A stretch of DNA of 64,000 nt from assembly GCA_014526335.1 (NCBI GenBank), contig JACTAT010000059.1, positions 5,364,626 to 5,428,625 of the forward strand, given 5' to 3'. Origin of the DNA: Chrysaora quinquecirrha (Eukaryota; Cnidaria; Scyphozoa; Semaeostomeae; Pelagiidae). Numbering within the stretch: position 1 is the stretch's first letter; each line of letters begins with the position of its first letter. Position numbers and translations under genes: made by a program. A model generated the notes under the pieces. It saw only the letters and a program-made list of their open reading frames with translations, was not told the DNA's origin and ran no database searches. This document shows, in pieces, positions 1 to 12,300 of this stretch.

Positions 1-596
1 CGTATGTTTCATTTGCTAAACCACTGTACATAACTGTCTGGACAAATTTTTTAGAATATTCGTATGCATGTTCTGGAACAGCATTTACCGATCAAAGGCT
101 GCTGATCAGTTGGCAAAGAGTGTTGTCTTTCAAGATCTTTTTCATAACGGTGGTCTTGCCGACATTGAATTGTGTCACAACCTGTGATTTCATGTACTTG
201 CGGAAGAACATTGCAAACACGATCACCAACATAGGTGACCACTTTCTCGATGTCGACAAACTTCTCCTTGTCTATTTGCATAAACCAGGACTCTTTGGGT
301 TTACATTTTCTCATGGCATGAACGAGAAGAATGAACACATTGGTGTATTTTGCAACAACCACTGCGGGTGTATCTCTTGAAGCAACGTGCAGGATCATTC
401 TCGTATCTGCCTCTTCGTGGTTGCATCTTCTCATTTCTTCAACTTGATTTTTCTCGACTTTAAATGCTTTGTCTTTGCTTGTCACTACCAACGGTATTTT
501 CAAAAGTTGCTGTCCTTTAGTGCTTGTAAAAAACTTTACAGCCAAACTTTTGATATCTTCTTTATCCTCATCGTTATTAAGGAATACTTGCCAATA
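1..596 (-). pseudogene. FEN1/XPG (PIN-like) nuclease gene fragment, inverted copy
   Basis: Minus-strand fragment of the same protein family as the copies at 660-2380 and 5903-8196. It reads through the NHEEADTR motif and the G-C-D-T motif, then runs out of frame because 11 bases are missing after GCDT, compared with the 7471-7520 copy. The segment mirrors 1281-1876 almost base for base, so it is one arm of an inverted duplication cut by the window edge. Where the other arm reads A-K-D-T-D-V-F, this arm reads A-K-Y-T-N-V-F (about 336-353), so two putative metal-binding aspartates are lost. It lies in the intron upstream of the first visible PSME4 exon. It is certainly non-functional; the nuclease assignment is from motif layout only. 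Confidence 0.7.
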
Positions 597-1876
597 GTTT
601 GCTCCAATCAAGTGACTAAAGCTGAAAACAGGTCTTCAGAAAGAAAGAAAAACGCCAAGAGAGATGTCCGTTTTAAAGGAAGATCGCAAAGCATTTGGGA
701 TTCTTATCGGGAAAGCTACCTCTTTGGAAGAAGCATTTGCATTTCCACTGACTACAGTACCTCTCAGCATAGCGTCACCTGATGGTTCATTACGCCAGTC
801 TAATAAAGCTTGTCTTCGAAACTACTTCATCAAAGAAGCAGATGAAGTATCCGAAATTCCACCAGTCCGAGCAAGATGGATCGTTGATGGCATGGCTTTG
901 TTCCGTTGTGTTAAGCCAAAATAACCTACAAGGAATGGTTCAGAAAATTGTTGGAGTCTCGGGGGGTGTATCTAAGCCTAGTTTTGGACGGGGACGTGCT
1001 ATTTCAGTCCAAAATTCGGACCCATAATTCCGCCCACATTTGATCGTTGATGGCATGGCTTTATTCCATTGTGTTAAGTCAAAAACAACCTACAAGGAAT
1101 GGTTCAGAAAAGTGTTGGAGTATGCAAGTCTGCCATCCTCAGCGAATGCCTTGCAGCTTGAAATTGTCAACGATACTTATCTCCATAATAGTGTAAAGGC
1201 AAGTACAAGAGAAAAGAGAGGTGCAAAATTGAGTAGAGTTTATGTGCAGAGTATAGAGCAGAAAATGCCACACGGAAAAGATTGGCAAGTATTCTTTAAT
1301 AACGATGAGGATAAAGAAGATATCATAAGTTTGGCTGTAAAGTTTTTTACAAGCACTGAAGGACAACAACTTTTGAAAATACCGTTGGTAGTGACAAGCA
1401 AAGACAAAGCATTTAAAGTCGAGAAAAATCAAGTTGAAGAAATGAGAAGATGCAACCACGAAGAGGCAGATACGAGAATGATCCTGCACGTTGTTTCAAG
1501 AGATACACCCGCAGTGGTTGTTGCAAAAGACACCGATGTGTTCATTCTTCTCGCTCATGCCATGAGTAAATGTAAACCCAAAGAGTCCAGGTTTATGCAA
1601 ATAGACAAGGAGAAGTTTGTCGACATCGAGAAAGTGGTCACCTATGTTGGTGATCGTGTTTGCAATGTTCTTCCGCAAGTACATGAAATCACAGGTTGTG
1701 ACACAATTCAATGTCGGCAAGACCACCGTTATGAAAAAGATCTTGAAAGACAACACTCTTTGCCAACTGATCAGCAGCCTTTGATCGGTAAATGCTGTTC
1801 CAGAACATGCATACGAATATTCTAAAAAATTTGTCCAGACAGTTATGTACAGTGGTTTAGCAAATGAAACATACGT
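1..1876. repeat. inverted duplication with 596 bp arms
   Basis: Positions 1-596 are the reverse complement of 1281-1876, with a 684 bp spacer. Both arms already carry the same 11 bp deletion after the GCDT codons, so the inversion happened after the gene was broken. The left arm is cut by the window edge and may be longer. Confidence 0.85.
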
Positions 1877-2380
1877 AGAATCCAGGATTCGGCTATACCA
1901 GCGTTTGAAAACGAAGTCATCTGCAGCTATTCCACCAGATCCACCATCCTTAGAGCAAGACATAAAACGTGTCAACGTACAATGCTACACGTGGTTACGC
2001 TGCCTCAATCCAATTGTTGATCAAATAGATCCATCACTATGTGGTTGGGAATTCAACGACAATATAAAACAATTCGTTCCAACTTGGTTAAAGGTAGTCA
2101 GCTCCCACCATCTCTTGTCCGATCAAAGAAAAAGAGGAAGCCAGCAACAAGAGACGGTAATGAAGCTGACATTGAAGTAGACGATGCAGAGAGAATCACC
2201 CCATTACCACACAAGCGATACAGAGCTTCAAAAACAGACGCACCAGATGTGTTGCATTCAGCAGAATCACCAGCGTTTACCACAGATGTCACAGAGACAG
2301 GCGATTCAGATTGGGAAGAGGATTTCACAACCTCAGAGGAAGAGAAAACTGATTCTTCACACAGTGACTTCTTACTTTAA
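660..2380 (+). pseudogene. FEN1/XPG (PIN-like) nuclease gene, decayed copy
   Basis: Three reading-frame blocks can be aligned with the copy at 5903-8196. At 664-924 is the S-V-L-K-E-D-R region followed by W-I-V-D-G-M-A. At 1040-1825 are [18 protein letters not shown] and GCDT. From 1845 to 2380 are the M-Y-S-G / P-P-D-P region and a Ser/Asp/Glu-rich tail. Damage seen: an 80 bp direct duplication (879-958 and 1042-1121) with an 83 bp foreign spacer, an 11 bp deletion after GCDT near 1705, and an in-frame TGA near 1780. The order D...EAD...DTD...GCD...GK.KA follows the acidic residues and helix-hairpin-helix of FEN1/XPG nucleases; that is inference. No terminal repeats are seen around this copy. 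It lies in a PSME4 intron. Confidence 0.72.
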
Positions 2381-2689
2381 TGCGCATAGAGTTTCATTGT
2401 TTGTAATTTCGTTTCCTTGGTTTCGCAAGATCATCCTGGGGTTACCAAAAAAAGTACCTGGCGGATTCTGATAGAGTAAGGACCCCTTTACAAGAATCCG
2501 TAATAAAAACAAACGTTAGGCAGGATGTTAGGTGGTAGGAGTATTTGCCCTGTCTACCTGGGATTATTCTTAAATAATTCTTAAATTTCATCGATTTTGA
2601 TCCTAAATGTTCTTACAAATTGCATTCTCATAAAAAGTTTTTATCAACAGTAACACATGGCGAGCAATATGTTCACAATGATAGAAAAT
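2381..2689. other. intronic stretch without recognised features
   Basis: Follows the stop of the decayed nuclease-like gene. I see no terminal repeat, gene or RNA here. Confidence 0.4.
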
Positions 2690-3300
2690 CGGTCTGAAAA
2701 AGTCCGCATCCTCCACTTTCATGATGATATCCCTCCACGCCACAAATGATAACCTTCCACTGTACTGATGATAACCCTCCACGTTGCAAATGCTAACCCT
2801 CCATTATACTGATGATAACCCTCCATGATACTCCGCATCTTTCACTGTCATGATGAGAACCCTCCACGTTGCATTGGCACCCTCCGCTGTACTGAAGATA
2901 TCCCTCCACGTTACAAATGATAGCCATCCACTATACTGATGATAACCGTCCACGATACTCCGCATCCTCCACTTTCATGATGATATCCCTCTACGTTAGT
3001 GATGATAGCCCTCCATTGTATTGATGATTACCCTCCACATTGTATTGGCACCCTCCACTATACTGATAATATCCCTCCACTGTATTGGCACCCTGCGATA
3101 TACTGATGATATCCCTCCACGATACTCCGCATCCTCCACTTTCATGATGATATCCCTCCACGTTACTGATGATAACCCTCCATTGTTCTGATGATAACCC
3201 TCCACATTGCATTGGCACCCTCCGCTGTTCTGATGATAACCCTCCACGTTGTATTGGCACCCTCCAATATACTGTACATCCTCCACGTTACTGCACATCA
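2690..3300. repeat. degenerate minisatellite, CCCTCCA/TGATGATA core
   Basis: Imperfect tandem repetition of blocks such as ATGATAACCCTCCACGTT and ATTGGCACCCTCCACTAT, unit about 20-35 bp with mixed order. Minus-strand reading frames over it are rich in E-G-Y-H-H and are products of the repeat. It ends about 100 bp before a PSME4 exon. Confidence 0.8.
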
Positions 3301-3395
3301 CTATGTACGGGGTGATTGAGTTCAAAAAGCAAACAAGACTGCTTGCTTCTGCTTGCTGGTTTTGCTTCTCGTCTGTAGGTGTATATTTTTTTTAG

Positions 3396-6300
3396 GTTTC
3401 GACTCGAGCCAACAGTCATTATTGGACGTGCAACCCGGAAACAGACCTGACAACGAATGGTAAGATATACAGTATAGTCTGGTTATAACATACTTGCTTG
3501 TAATGTACTCTCGTAAATATTTGCCATTGAAATTGTCCCTATAGAGCCAGACACACGAAGGGAAGACCCAGTTTATAATTTACCTTGCTTATAACGTACC
3601 AAATAATACGGCCCCTTCAAGTGCGTAATTATATTGTACGGATTACGGATTACTGTAACTTTCAAGGTGTTAAATCTTCTTGGAATTAAGCTGATTATTA
3701 TTGCATGACTGTATGAGGCGATCATGACGGATTGAACATGTAATTGAAACAAATTTCAGCTTAATTGTAGAAATTGTGAAAGCGTAATCCATTTCTACAC
3801 GATGTCACGATCGCTCGAAAGTGATCAAATGATTACAGCGATTGTTACAACAGGTGCTGAAGGTGCTGTGGCGTTGTCGTAGTGTAATCCAGCTGACTCG
3901 TGGTGTCAAGAGCTCAGTGTGGTCAGGGTTCGAACCCAGCTACGGTAGCGTCACAGCCAGGGTCGAAGTCTCGATTAGTTAACCCTTTACTGAGATCCTA
4001 ACGACTGGCGCTAAATACACCATTTCACCTTCACCTTAACAACAACCAAGTCATTACCATTTGCATTGAAGATCTTAATATGTTTGCTGTGAAGCCTCCA
4101 TTAACGGACATCTGTTTACGAACCCCCCAACAAGGGACAAGTGTTTAAGTCTATAAGGCCATTTCTTTTTAAAAATAAACCTCCATACAACGGACACTTC
4201 TCCACAACGGACAATGACATTGATCTATTGTATTGATCCCAAAGGTGTCCGATATATGGAGGCCCATCTATATGCAATTAGAAAATGTATGAAAAGCATG
4301 GAGATCCATGTGCGATCTGTCTAGGGAGTCCGGTGACTTGCTTCCCCTCAAATTTTTTTGCATTTCTTGTAGGCTTGTTTATAGAACTTCAAATTCTCCG
4401 AAGAATGAAGATGAATGGAATCAAATGCAGTTTGTTGACAAAACGTACTTAGGATACTACACATGGCCAAGGTATCAGCTTGCAAACCTTAATCGTGTAT
4501 TAAGTATAAAATGTATTTGTCATGAATGGCGAATACATGGATAGATTTTTCCACAAGTGGCATACCACAATTGATGGGATTTGAACCCAGGACTGCATGA
4601 TCAGAATGCCAACCACGTTTCCACTGAGCTATAGAGCTCAATAAAATCGCCGAGTTATACAGCCCAAGGCTGTCCTCCGTTTTTGAATTTTTTTGTGTTT
4701 CTGCTATAGCTCTATTAGGCAGGACATATACCACTGCAATCTAACAAATAGGGTAACTTTTTGTTTTAATGTGGATTCTAGCGTTTTAAAGCATGGGGAA
4801 CAAAATCAGCCCATGGGCCTTTGCGATATCGTCCGAATTTGGGCGTGGTCGATGACGTCATCAAGGAATGCATTTTTGGTCATTTGCATTGTGTTTTCAA
4901 CACTTTTCCACTTTTTTTAGTGTTTTTGATCAATGCAATGCTAATGGGCCACAAGGATGATGTCGTTTACATTCAAAAATTACATGTGTTGGCAACATGG
5001 TGCACATGTGACCTATGACGTCATTTTTTAAAATTTTCTCAGTTGCACAATTTCTGGTCAAATCCGAAACATTTTCCGCCATTTTAAATTGTCAAATAAC
5101 CTAATATTGTTCTGAAAGTAAATGTATAGTTCTCTATGGCAGCATTGTTCCCTTGATATTTGCCTTCAGATTTAAAAAGAGAATCATCACCATAATCATT
5201 GTTATTATAAAAGTGGAGTTTTCAAAACCTGTGCCCCCATTCGATAAATTTCGTACAATTTTCAGCGTTTATATCCGTTAAAAGCGCGTCTTGGTTTGAA
5301 GCTTGGGATGTCTTCATCCAAGCAATGATCAAATTCCACCCAGATTTAGCCCCAGACCTGCTGTCCTATCAAGGAACGAGTTTTTAAAGCCCCTTATTTT
5401 GTACTGAAGTCAGTGTCAATGAGAGTGGTAATGGATCGGAACAAAAGTAGTGCATTGGCACTTAAAATGTGCAAGGGTGCGGCACTGAAGTCAGTGTCAA
5501 TGAGAGGGGTAATGGATTATGGTCGTGACCGCCAGGAGTTAATGAAGCATTCTACGTGTGCGTAAATGCACGTTAACGCCCAGGTCACATGTGTTGGGTC
5601 AATGAGAGTGGTCATGGATCGGACCAAAAAGTAGTGCATTGGCACTTAAAGGGTGCATGGGTGCGGCACTGAAGTCAGTGTCAATGAGAGTGATAATATA
5701 GCATAGGAGTAGTAGTGCATTGTCACCAATTAGCGCAAGGAAATTGCTCTGAAGTTAGTTTCAATAACGATGGTAATCTCGCATGAGAAAAGTAGCGCGT
5801 TAGCAAATCAAAGCGCAAATGTGCAGCATGCAGCACTGAAGTCAAGGTCAGGGTGAATGGTAATGCTAAATAACTTAACATCGAGAAACAGGGTTGTGAA
5901 TTTTGGTTTCGGCAGTAAGAGAAAACAACATCGAAAAACATCTTCCAGCGGAAAGGCAGATGCTGAAACAAGTCTTTGCTTTTGACCATCACATTTATGC
6001 TCGTTACCTTTCGTATCAACATGTCTTCCTTCGTGAGCTTCAAAGAAACGATCATCCAGCATTTCGCGATCCTGTTGTCCATGGATTTGGAGCAAACCTA
6101 TCCGGGAATAAGCTTGCAAGTATTCATGGCGATCTTGTAACAGAATTGTATAATCGTGAGACAAAGGGTACTGCTGGACCTTTCCGGTCAGGATACAGTA
6201 CTGACATCCAGACTACAAATACATGGGTAAAAACGGCTCACATTCATGCAAAGCTTCGTGTTGCATTGAGAGAAAAATTACGTTTTAAAACATCATCAGT

Positions 6301-9300
6301 TCATAAAGAACTTACTGAATCTGGAAAAAAACGCAATAAAAGCAACGTTGATAATCTTAAGTTGAAGCTTCATTCTTATCACGTAAATCCATTTGAAGAT
6401 GGACATGCGCGAACGAACTATCACCACTGGAGTTGAAATCGATTCAAACGTGGTGAATGGTCTTATAGAAGCAGCTGATATTGGAAATAAAAGATACACA
6501 GAGTTTGTCAAAGAACGTCTTGTAAGTGGAAACCAGAGTATTTTCGATGCAATCAAGAAACAGAAGCTGCTGACTGGAATGGAGAAAAAGAAGAAAGTGG
6601 CGAAGGCAATTTCAGTACTGAAAGAAGATCGCCAAGCATTTGGCTTGCTTATAGCAAAAGCGGTTAGCATTGAGGAAGAATTTCAATTTCCGATCACAAC
6701 CTTGCCTCTCGCCTTAGCAACTCCTGAAGGGCAGTTACGTCAATCCGATAAGGCTGTTCTCCGAAATTACCTTGTGCAAGAGTCAAATGCACTTACCACT
6801 GAATGCCCACGGATGCCATATGGCTTATTGACGGGATGGCCACTTTCAGATCAGTGAAACCAAAAGCCACTTATGCAGAATGGTTTATTCATGTTTTAAA
6901 ATGTGTTATGCCAAAATGTGATATAAGACCTCGGAAAATAGCACTTATAAATGACACATACAGAGCTGATAGCGTGAAAGCAGGAACAAGAGAAAAAAGG
7001 GGCACATTTTCAAAACGTGTTCGTTTACAAAGTTTTGATCAAAAGCAGCTGCAAGGTAAAGAATGGCAAGAGTTTTTGAGATCAGAAACAAAGAAGATCT
7101 GATTCATTTGGCAACAACATTTTTTAAATCTGAAGAAGCAAAAGCAAAACTCAAATTGCCTCTTGTTGTAACAGATAAGGAAAAAACATGGTTAATTGAA
7201 AAAAATCATTCCAGTGCAATGTTCAATTGTAACCATGAAGAAGCAGATACCAGGTTAGTTTTACACGCATCTTTGCAAGAATCAACCACTGTTGTTGTAG
7301 CGAAAGACACTGACGTCCTCATTCTTCTCCTATATGGTCATGTGAAAGTAAACCCAAAATATCCATGGTTCATGAAAATTGATCATGAAAAATACATCGA
7401 CATTGCAAAAATTCGTGATCACATAGGAGATGAAATATGTAAGATATTGCCACAGTTTCACGCAATTACAGGTTGCGACACAACTTCTTATATGTTCAAT
7501 GTTGGGAAGATCAAAGCATTAAAGCAAATAATGAAAAACCCAGAGCTTATTCACTTGATCAGCGAAATTGGAAACGAAAATGATGTTTTACAAGAAAATT
7601 TAGAGAATGCAAGAACTTTTGTTCAAATGGTCATGTACTCTGGAAAATACGATGAAAGTTACGTGGATACACGGGTACGTTTATACAAAAAAATGAAACA
7701 AAAATCTTCAGCAAGTTTGCCACCAGACCCAGCGTCACTAAAACAAGGAATTTTGCGGGCACATCTGCAAGCTCATATTTGGAAACAATGTCTAAAGCCG
7801 ATGGTGGTGGAGGTTTCAGTAACTGATTATGGGTGGATACGCAACAACACTGACATTACACCCTTGTGGTTCGAAGGAAACCAGCTTCCTCCGTCTTTAA
7901 GAAGGCAAAAAAGAGTGAGAAAAAACAATCAAACATCGAATACTGATGATGCAGACGATGAAAGTGACAGCTCCGGTCAAACAAAACTACCACCAACGAA
8001 AGAAGTGAAAGTAGCAAAGAAGATGCATACAATTGATACTGTACTTTACGACGCTGATTGCGAACTTTCTGACATCGCCCACTCTATATTGAAGCCAAGT
8101 GAATCAGAAAATGAATCCAACTCTTCGCAATGGGAAAGTGATTTTTCATCGTCTGATGATCAAGAAAACTCGGATAGTGACTATCTACCATTTTAATTGC
8201 ATTCCCTGTTTTGACTGGACAGTTGTTTTATGTTTTTGTCTATGTTATTTTTTAGTTAATGTTACGTTTTGCCAGGCAAAGAACTCGTGATTAACTAATA
8301 TGAAAATAATTAAAAATTAAAAGTCAAAAAAATGACGTCATAGGTCACATGTGCACCATGTTGCCAACACATGTAATTTTTGAATGTAAACGACATCATC
8401 CTTGTGGCCCATTAGCATTGCATTGATCAAAAACACTAAAAAAAGTGGAAAAGTGTTGAAAACACAATGCAAATGACCAAAAATGCATTCCTTGATGACG
8501 TCATCGACCACGCCCAAATTCGGACGATATCGCAAAGGCCCATGGGCTGATTTTGTTCCCCATGCTTTAAAACGCTAGAATCCACATTAAAACAAAAAGT
8601 TACCCTATTTGTTAGATTGCAGTGGTATATGTCCTGCCTATATAGCTCAGTGGAAACGTCGTCGGCTGTCCCATCATGAAGTCCAGGTTCGATTCCCATC
8701 TAAGTATAGAATGTATAGATAGATAAATAAATTAGATTAGCTATAATATTGAGGAACGTAGAATAGCTTGAATGCAAAGTGTACTAGACAAGAGTCTGCT
8801 ATGAGAAGAGCTCAAGAGCAGTTATTGTAAAAATAGAAATTTTACTTTAAACTCGAACAATACCGCGAAATATGGGAAATATGTATTGGAACCGCATTCG
8901 TTATACTAGAAAATGAAACTAAGTCCGAATAGCATTTTATATTTATGAAAACTTATACTTCGTCCTACAACAAAAGCACCATCAGAGTGCCATTCGGACT
9001 TGCCATGCTTTTTTAAGATTGTCTGTTGGTAAACGATTCCTTGTGATTTGTTGTAACTGAGCTAAAAACCATAAAGACTTAGGTATAAAATCAACTGAAT
9101 GGGTACCCAATAGCGTTGTATTTCAAAACGTCTTTCTTAATTTTTTCATTGAGATTAAATTTTTATTTTCACCGTTAATTCTTCTCTTCCTATAATAATA
9201 ATAGTAATAGCAGTACTAATTTATTAATTTACAGTTTACTAGAAACGAATATAGCCAGGTAGCTTATTGATGCCAGCTTAGTCTGCATACCGAACGTGTC

Positions 9301-12300
9301 AAACAGAAACTCTTAAACCAACTACAATATTGTAGTTTACAGATGCTTTGATTGCCTTTCAGAACATTGTACACTTACGCTTCAAGTGCTGAAACCACAC
9401 CCTCGGATGGTGGAAACAGGGCACTACCTGAGGTAATTAAATTTTCCCTCTAAATGTCCCCTGAATAAGCTAAATAACTCACTTAAATGAAATATATCCA
9501 TGGTGACAGGAGGAAACGGGCCTAAGTCTTTCAAGAGTTCGTTGCTAAGTATTAGCTACCTGTATTATTATAGTGCCTATTTTAGTGTGGTCTTGTTCAC
9601 GTTTTTGGTCTTAAAAAGTGGATGTAGCGGCCCAAGCAAGATAAGCTCTGCTTTTCTTGGGCCGTGTAGAGTACATTTTATTATTGTAAATTGTATTTCT
9701 ACGAATAAAAATGAATTGAATTGAATTGATGTGTGGTCTTGAAAATCTGAAAAAGTCGTCTTTAGAAAGTCATTTAAAAGACATCCTTGAAACCCTTTTG
9801 AAACTTTTCATTCTTCAATAATGTGTACCAAACGTATAATACCAGATCTTCAGAATTGTGATAAACAGTTGAAACATTTTTGGGCCTACTTAAAAGCTTT
9901 TTTAGTTTTCATCTGACACTCCTCAGTGTATGAAACACAATGCCGATTCGGCTTCTCTTTCTGATTAATGCATTTCGAGCCACATCTGTGTGTAAGTCCC
10001 ACCTCAGTTTATTGTTTCGGTCTGTTTCTGATGTTCATACTCTTGAGGAGTGTCAGACAAAAATAGCTTTTAAGTATGCCCGAAAATGTTTCTGCTGTTT
10101 ATCGCAATTTTGAAGTTTTGTACTATTAAAAATAAATACAAGTTCTTTGAAAAAAGTATAGGACCTAGGACCAAACAGGACCCTACTGTTTTCACATCAC
10201 AATCATAGTAAAGGTGTATTTGCTATAAAACACAAATAGTGTCAGTAATATTAAATCTGCATCGATATCTTTCTTCAAGATGAAACAATGTCCTATGTCA
10301 AACCCACTTTTCTCAAGGCTCAGTTCTTTCAGTTCCATCTAGATTTTACGAAAGATTTTGGCAGGGTACGACGTGAGGAACGAGGAAATTAAAGAACAAA
10401 ATTTTCGCTCTAGCCATGAAAAGATTTTTTCCGACGAACTGGGGGTGTGGTCCTCTGAAATTTTTCCTGGGGGCCAAAACCTCGTAGTTGTATTCATTAC
10501 GCTCCCTTGTTCGCTCCTCTTTTTCAGGACCTGCCCCTGCCCCTGTTGGAAGGAGCTCCGCTCTCTCCTCAATTCCTGTCAATTGGGGTCTTGTTAATTT
10601 GGCTTAAAATAGGCACTACTTTATTATCACAATCTGTTTTATAATTTGCGTTCAAGGAAGAGCAAGTTATCTATGATGCCTTCACGAATGGAAACTTCGT
10701 CTCAAAAGTCGTTTCGTTTCTGTCGCTCGAAGAAAAGAAAGGCAAAGACAAGTTTTCTGGTAGCAGATTCTCTATGTTCCATGTAAGAAAGACTTTTCAT
10801 TGTTTTAGTTCCTTTGTTGCAAACAACAGCTTCGCCCCGATTAACTGACAAGTGCCTGGGGGATACATGACTTATGGAGGGACGAGGATGTGCTGCCGAG
10901 ATTTTACAAACCTGCCCACTCATAATGTAGACACAATGGGAGTAATATATGAGAGTAATAAAACTTTCTAGGCCTTATTATTACTTGAATTGCACTCAAA
11001 CATCTTCGAAGTGATATTATACGGAGTCAAATAAAGTGAAGTTTTCTTCAATTTCCCACCCTATTATATGGTGTTTTGGTTAAATCATTCCCATGTTTAG
11101 AGAATTTCAGGGCCAATAACCGTAACCGTAACAACAATTTACAAAACAACAACGAATTGAGCGGCCTAAGTTCTCAGAGTTGTGCTGAGCGACCATTCTA
11201 TCACATTTACCAAGAAGCGACAACTTTCGTAGTCTATCTTTGCCCCTCCCCAACTAATCTGCAGTGCTTGTCACTGCTCTTTCATTTAGAAAATAGCAGA
11301 ACAGATCTGCACTTGGAATACCAAGAATCCAGAATGCTGAACGACATTCTGGTCTATTGTTTGTTATATCCTATATTACTAAACCTTCTCAAATGACTCT
11401 TCTTGCTTGTGATATCATATCCTTTTCAGGGTTTATTTCGAAATCTCAGTAGTGACCTTCTACCAGTGATTCGGCCGATATTAGAAAAACTTCTCAACGA
11501 AAATCAGGTACCTTTGTATAATAATGCAAATTCTAAGAGTGCAGCAAGTAAAATGCGATCCTAATACGCTTCGCGCTGTAGTATTTAGTTTTGGTTCTGC
11601 AGTTTTGGTTGGCTGGATTATTGACTTGTTCATTTTGATCTAATAGTGAGCTTATAGGTTATCAGCTGGTATATCCGAGCAATTTTTAGCCCAAATAGAA
11701 GCAATGCCCATACAACACAATTAGTGCATTTACATATATCCAGAATTAGATACACAAGTGACATACTCTGTTAATGGGATTCGAAACATAGCTTAGCATT
11801 GACGAAACACAATGCAAAAACGGAAGGACAGCCTTGAGCTGTATGACGTGAGGTGTTTCTGGATGATTTCTTGGGCTCTTTAGCTTTTCTAGAGATCTAG
11901 GGATTTTCTTTGACTGTCTGATCGTTCAGTCTTGGGTTCAAATCCAATCAACTGTGGTATGCCGCTTGTGGAAAAACCAACTAACGTTCATGCAAAAATA
12001 TATCCAGAAATAGATTATACAGACCCTTTCGGATATCCTGTAAAAATACTGACGATTATCTAAAGTGACCCAATCGAATTTTCTTTAATTGCATATCTTT
12101 ACATTTTGATCCAGGAAAGTGCACAGAGATGCGCATCGGAGATTGTTTCTGGACTGATTCGTGGATCCAAGCATTGGCAATTTTCTAAGGTAGGTTGTTG
12201 GATAATTAATTTTTCGAGGGGTATTTTATGCAGCAAGGAGAAAATCGCTGAATGAAGTCCACTACACGTTTTTTTCTTATAAGGAGCACCTTTAGCATAA

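Larger units (their letters stand above)
4716..8640. mobile_element. 3.9 kb TIR DNA transposon carrying an XPG-like gene
   Basis: Ends TAGGCAGGAC and GTCCTGCCTA are the tips of 314 bp inverted repeats (4716-5029 and 8327-8640) that I read as identical. TAT stands on both sides (4713-4715, 8641-8643). Removing the element and one TAT restores AGCTCTATAGCTCAGTGG, the exact head of SINE family 1, so the insertion site is well supported. Between the repeats lie about 370 bp of plain sequence, a degenerate tandem repeat and the frameshifted nuclease-like gene. No transposase is seen, so this copy is non-autonomous or deleted. A 3 bp duplication plus an XPG-like protein recalls the AcademX lineage of Academ transposons as I remember it; that link is unverified. 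Confidence 0.85.

Noticed and set aside
4571..4640. Functional tRNA genes (also at 8641, 19712, 18461, 53897)
   Set aside because: Boxes A and B are good but the acceptor and anticodon stems do not pair convincingly, there are no T-run terminators, and SINE bodies follow.
5733..6164. Minus-strand frames opposite the start of the XPG-like gene
   Set aside because: They overlap tandem repeats and the conserved plus-strand coding block and show no motif.
4821..8535. Identical 65-codon frames in both transposon arms
   Set aside because: They are identical because the arms are inverted repeats; there is no domain and the sequence is AT-rich arm DNA.
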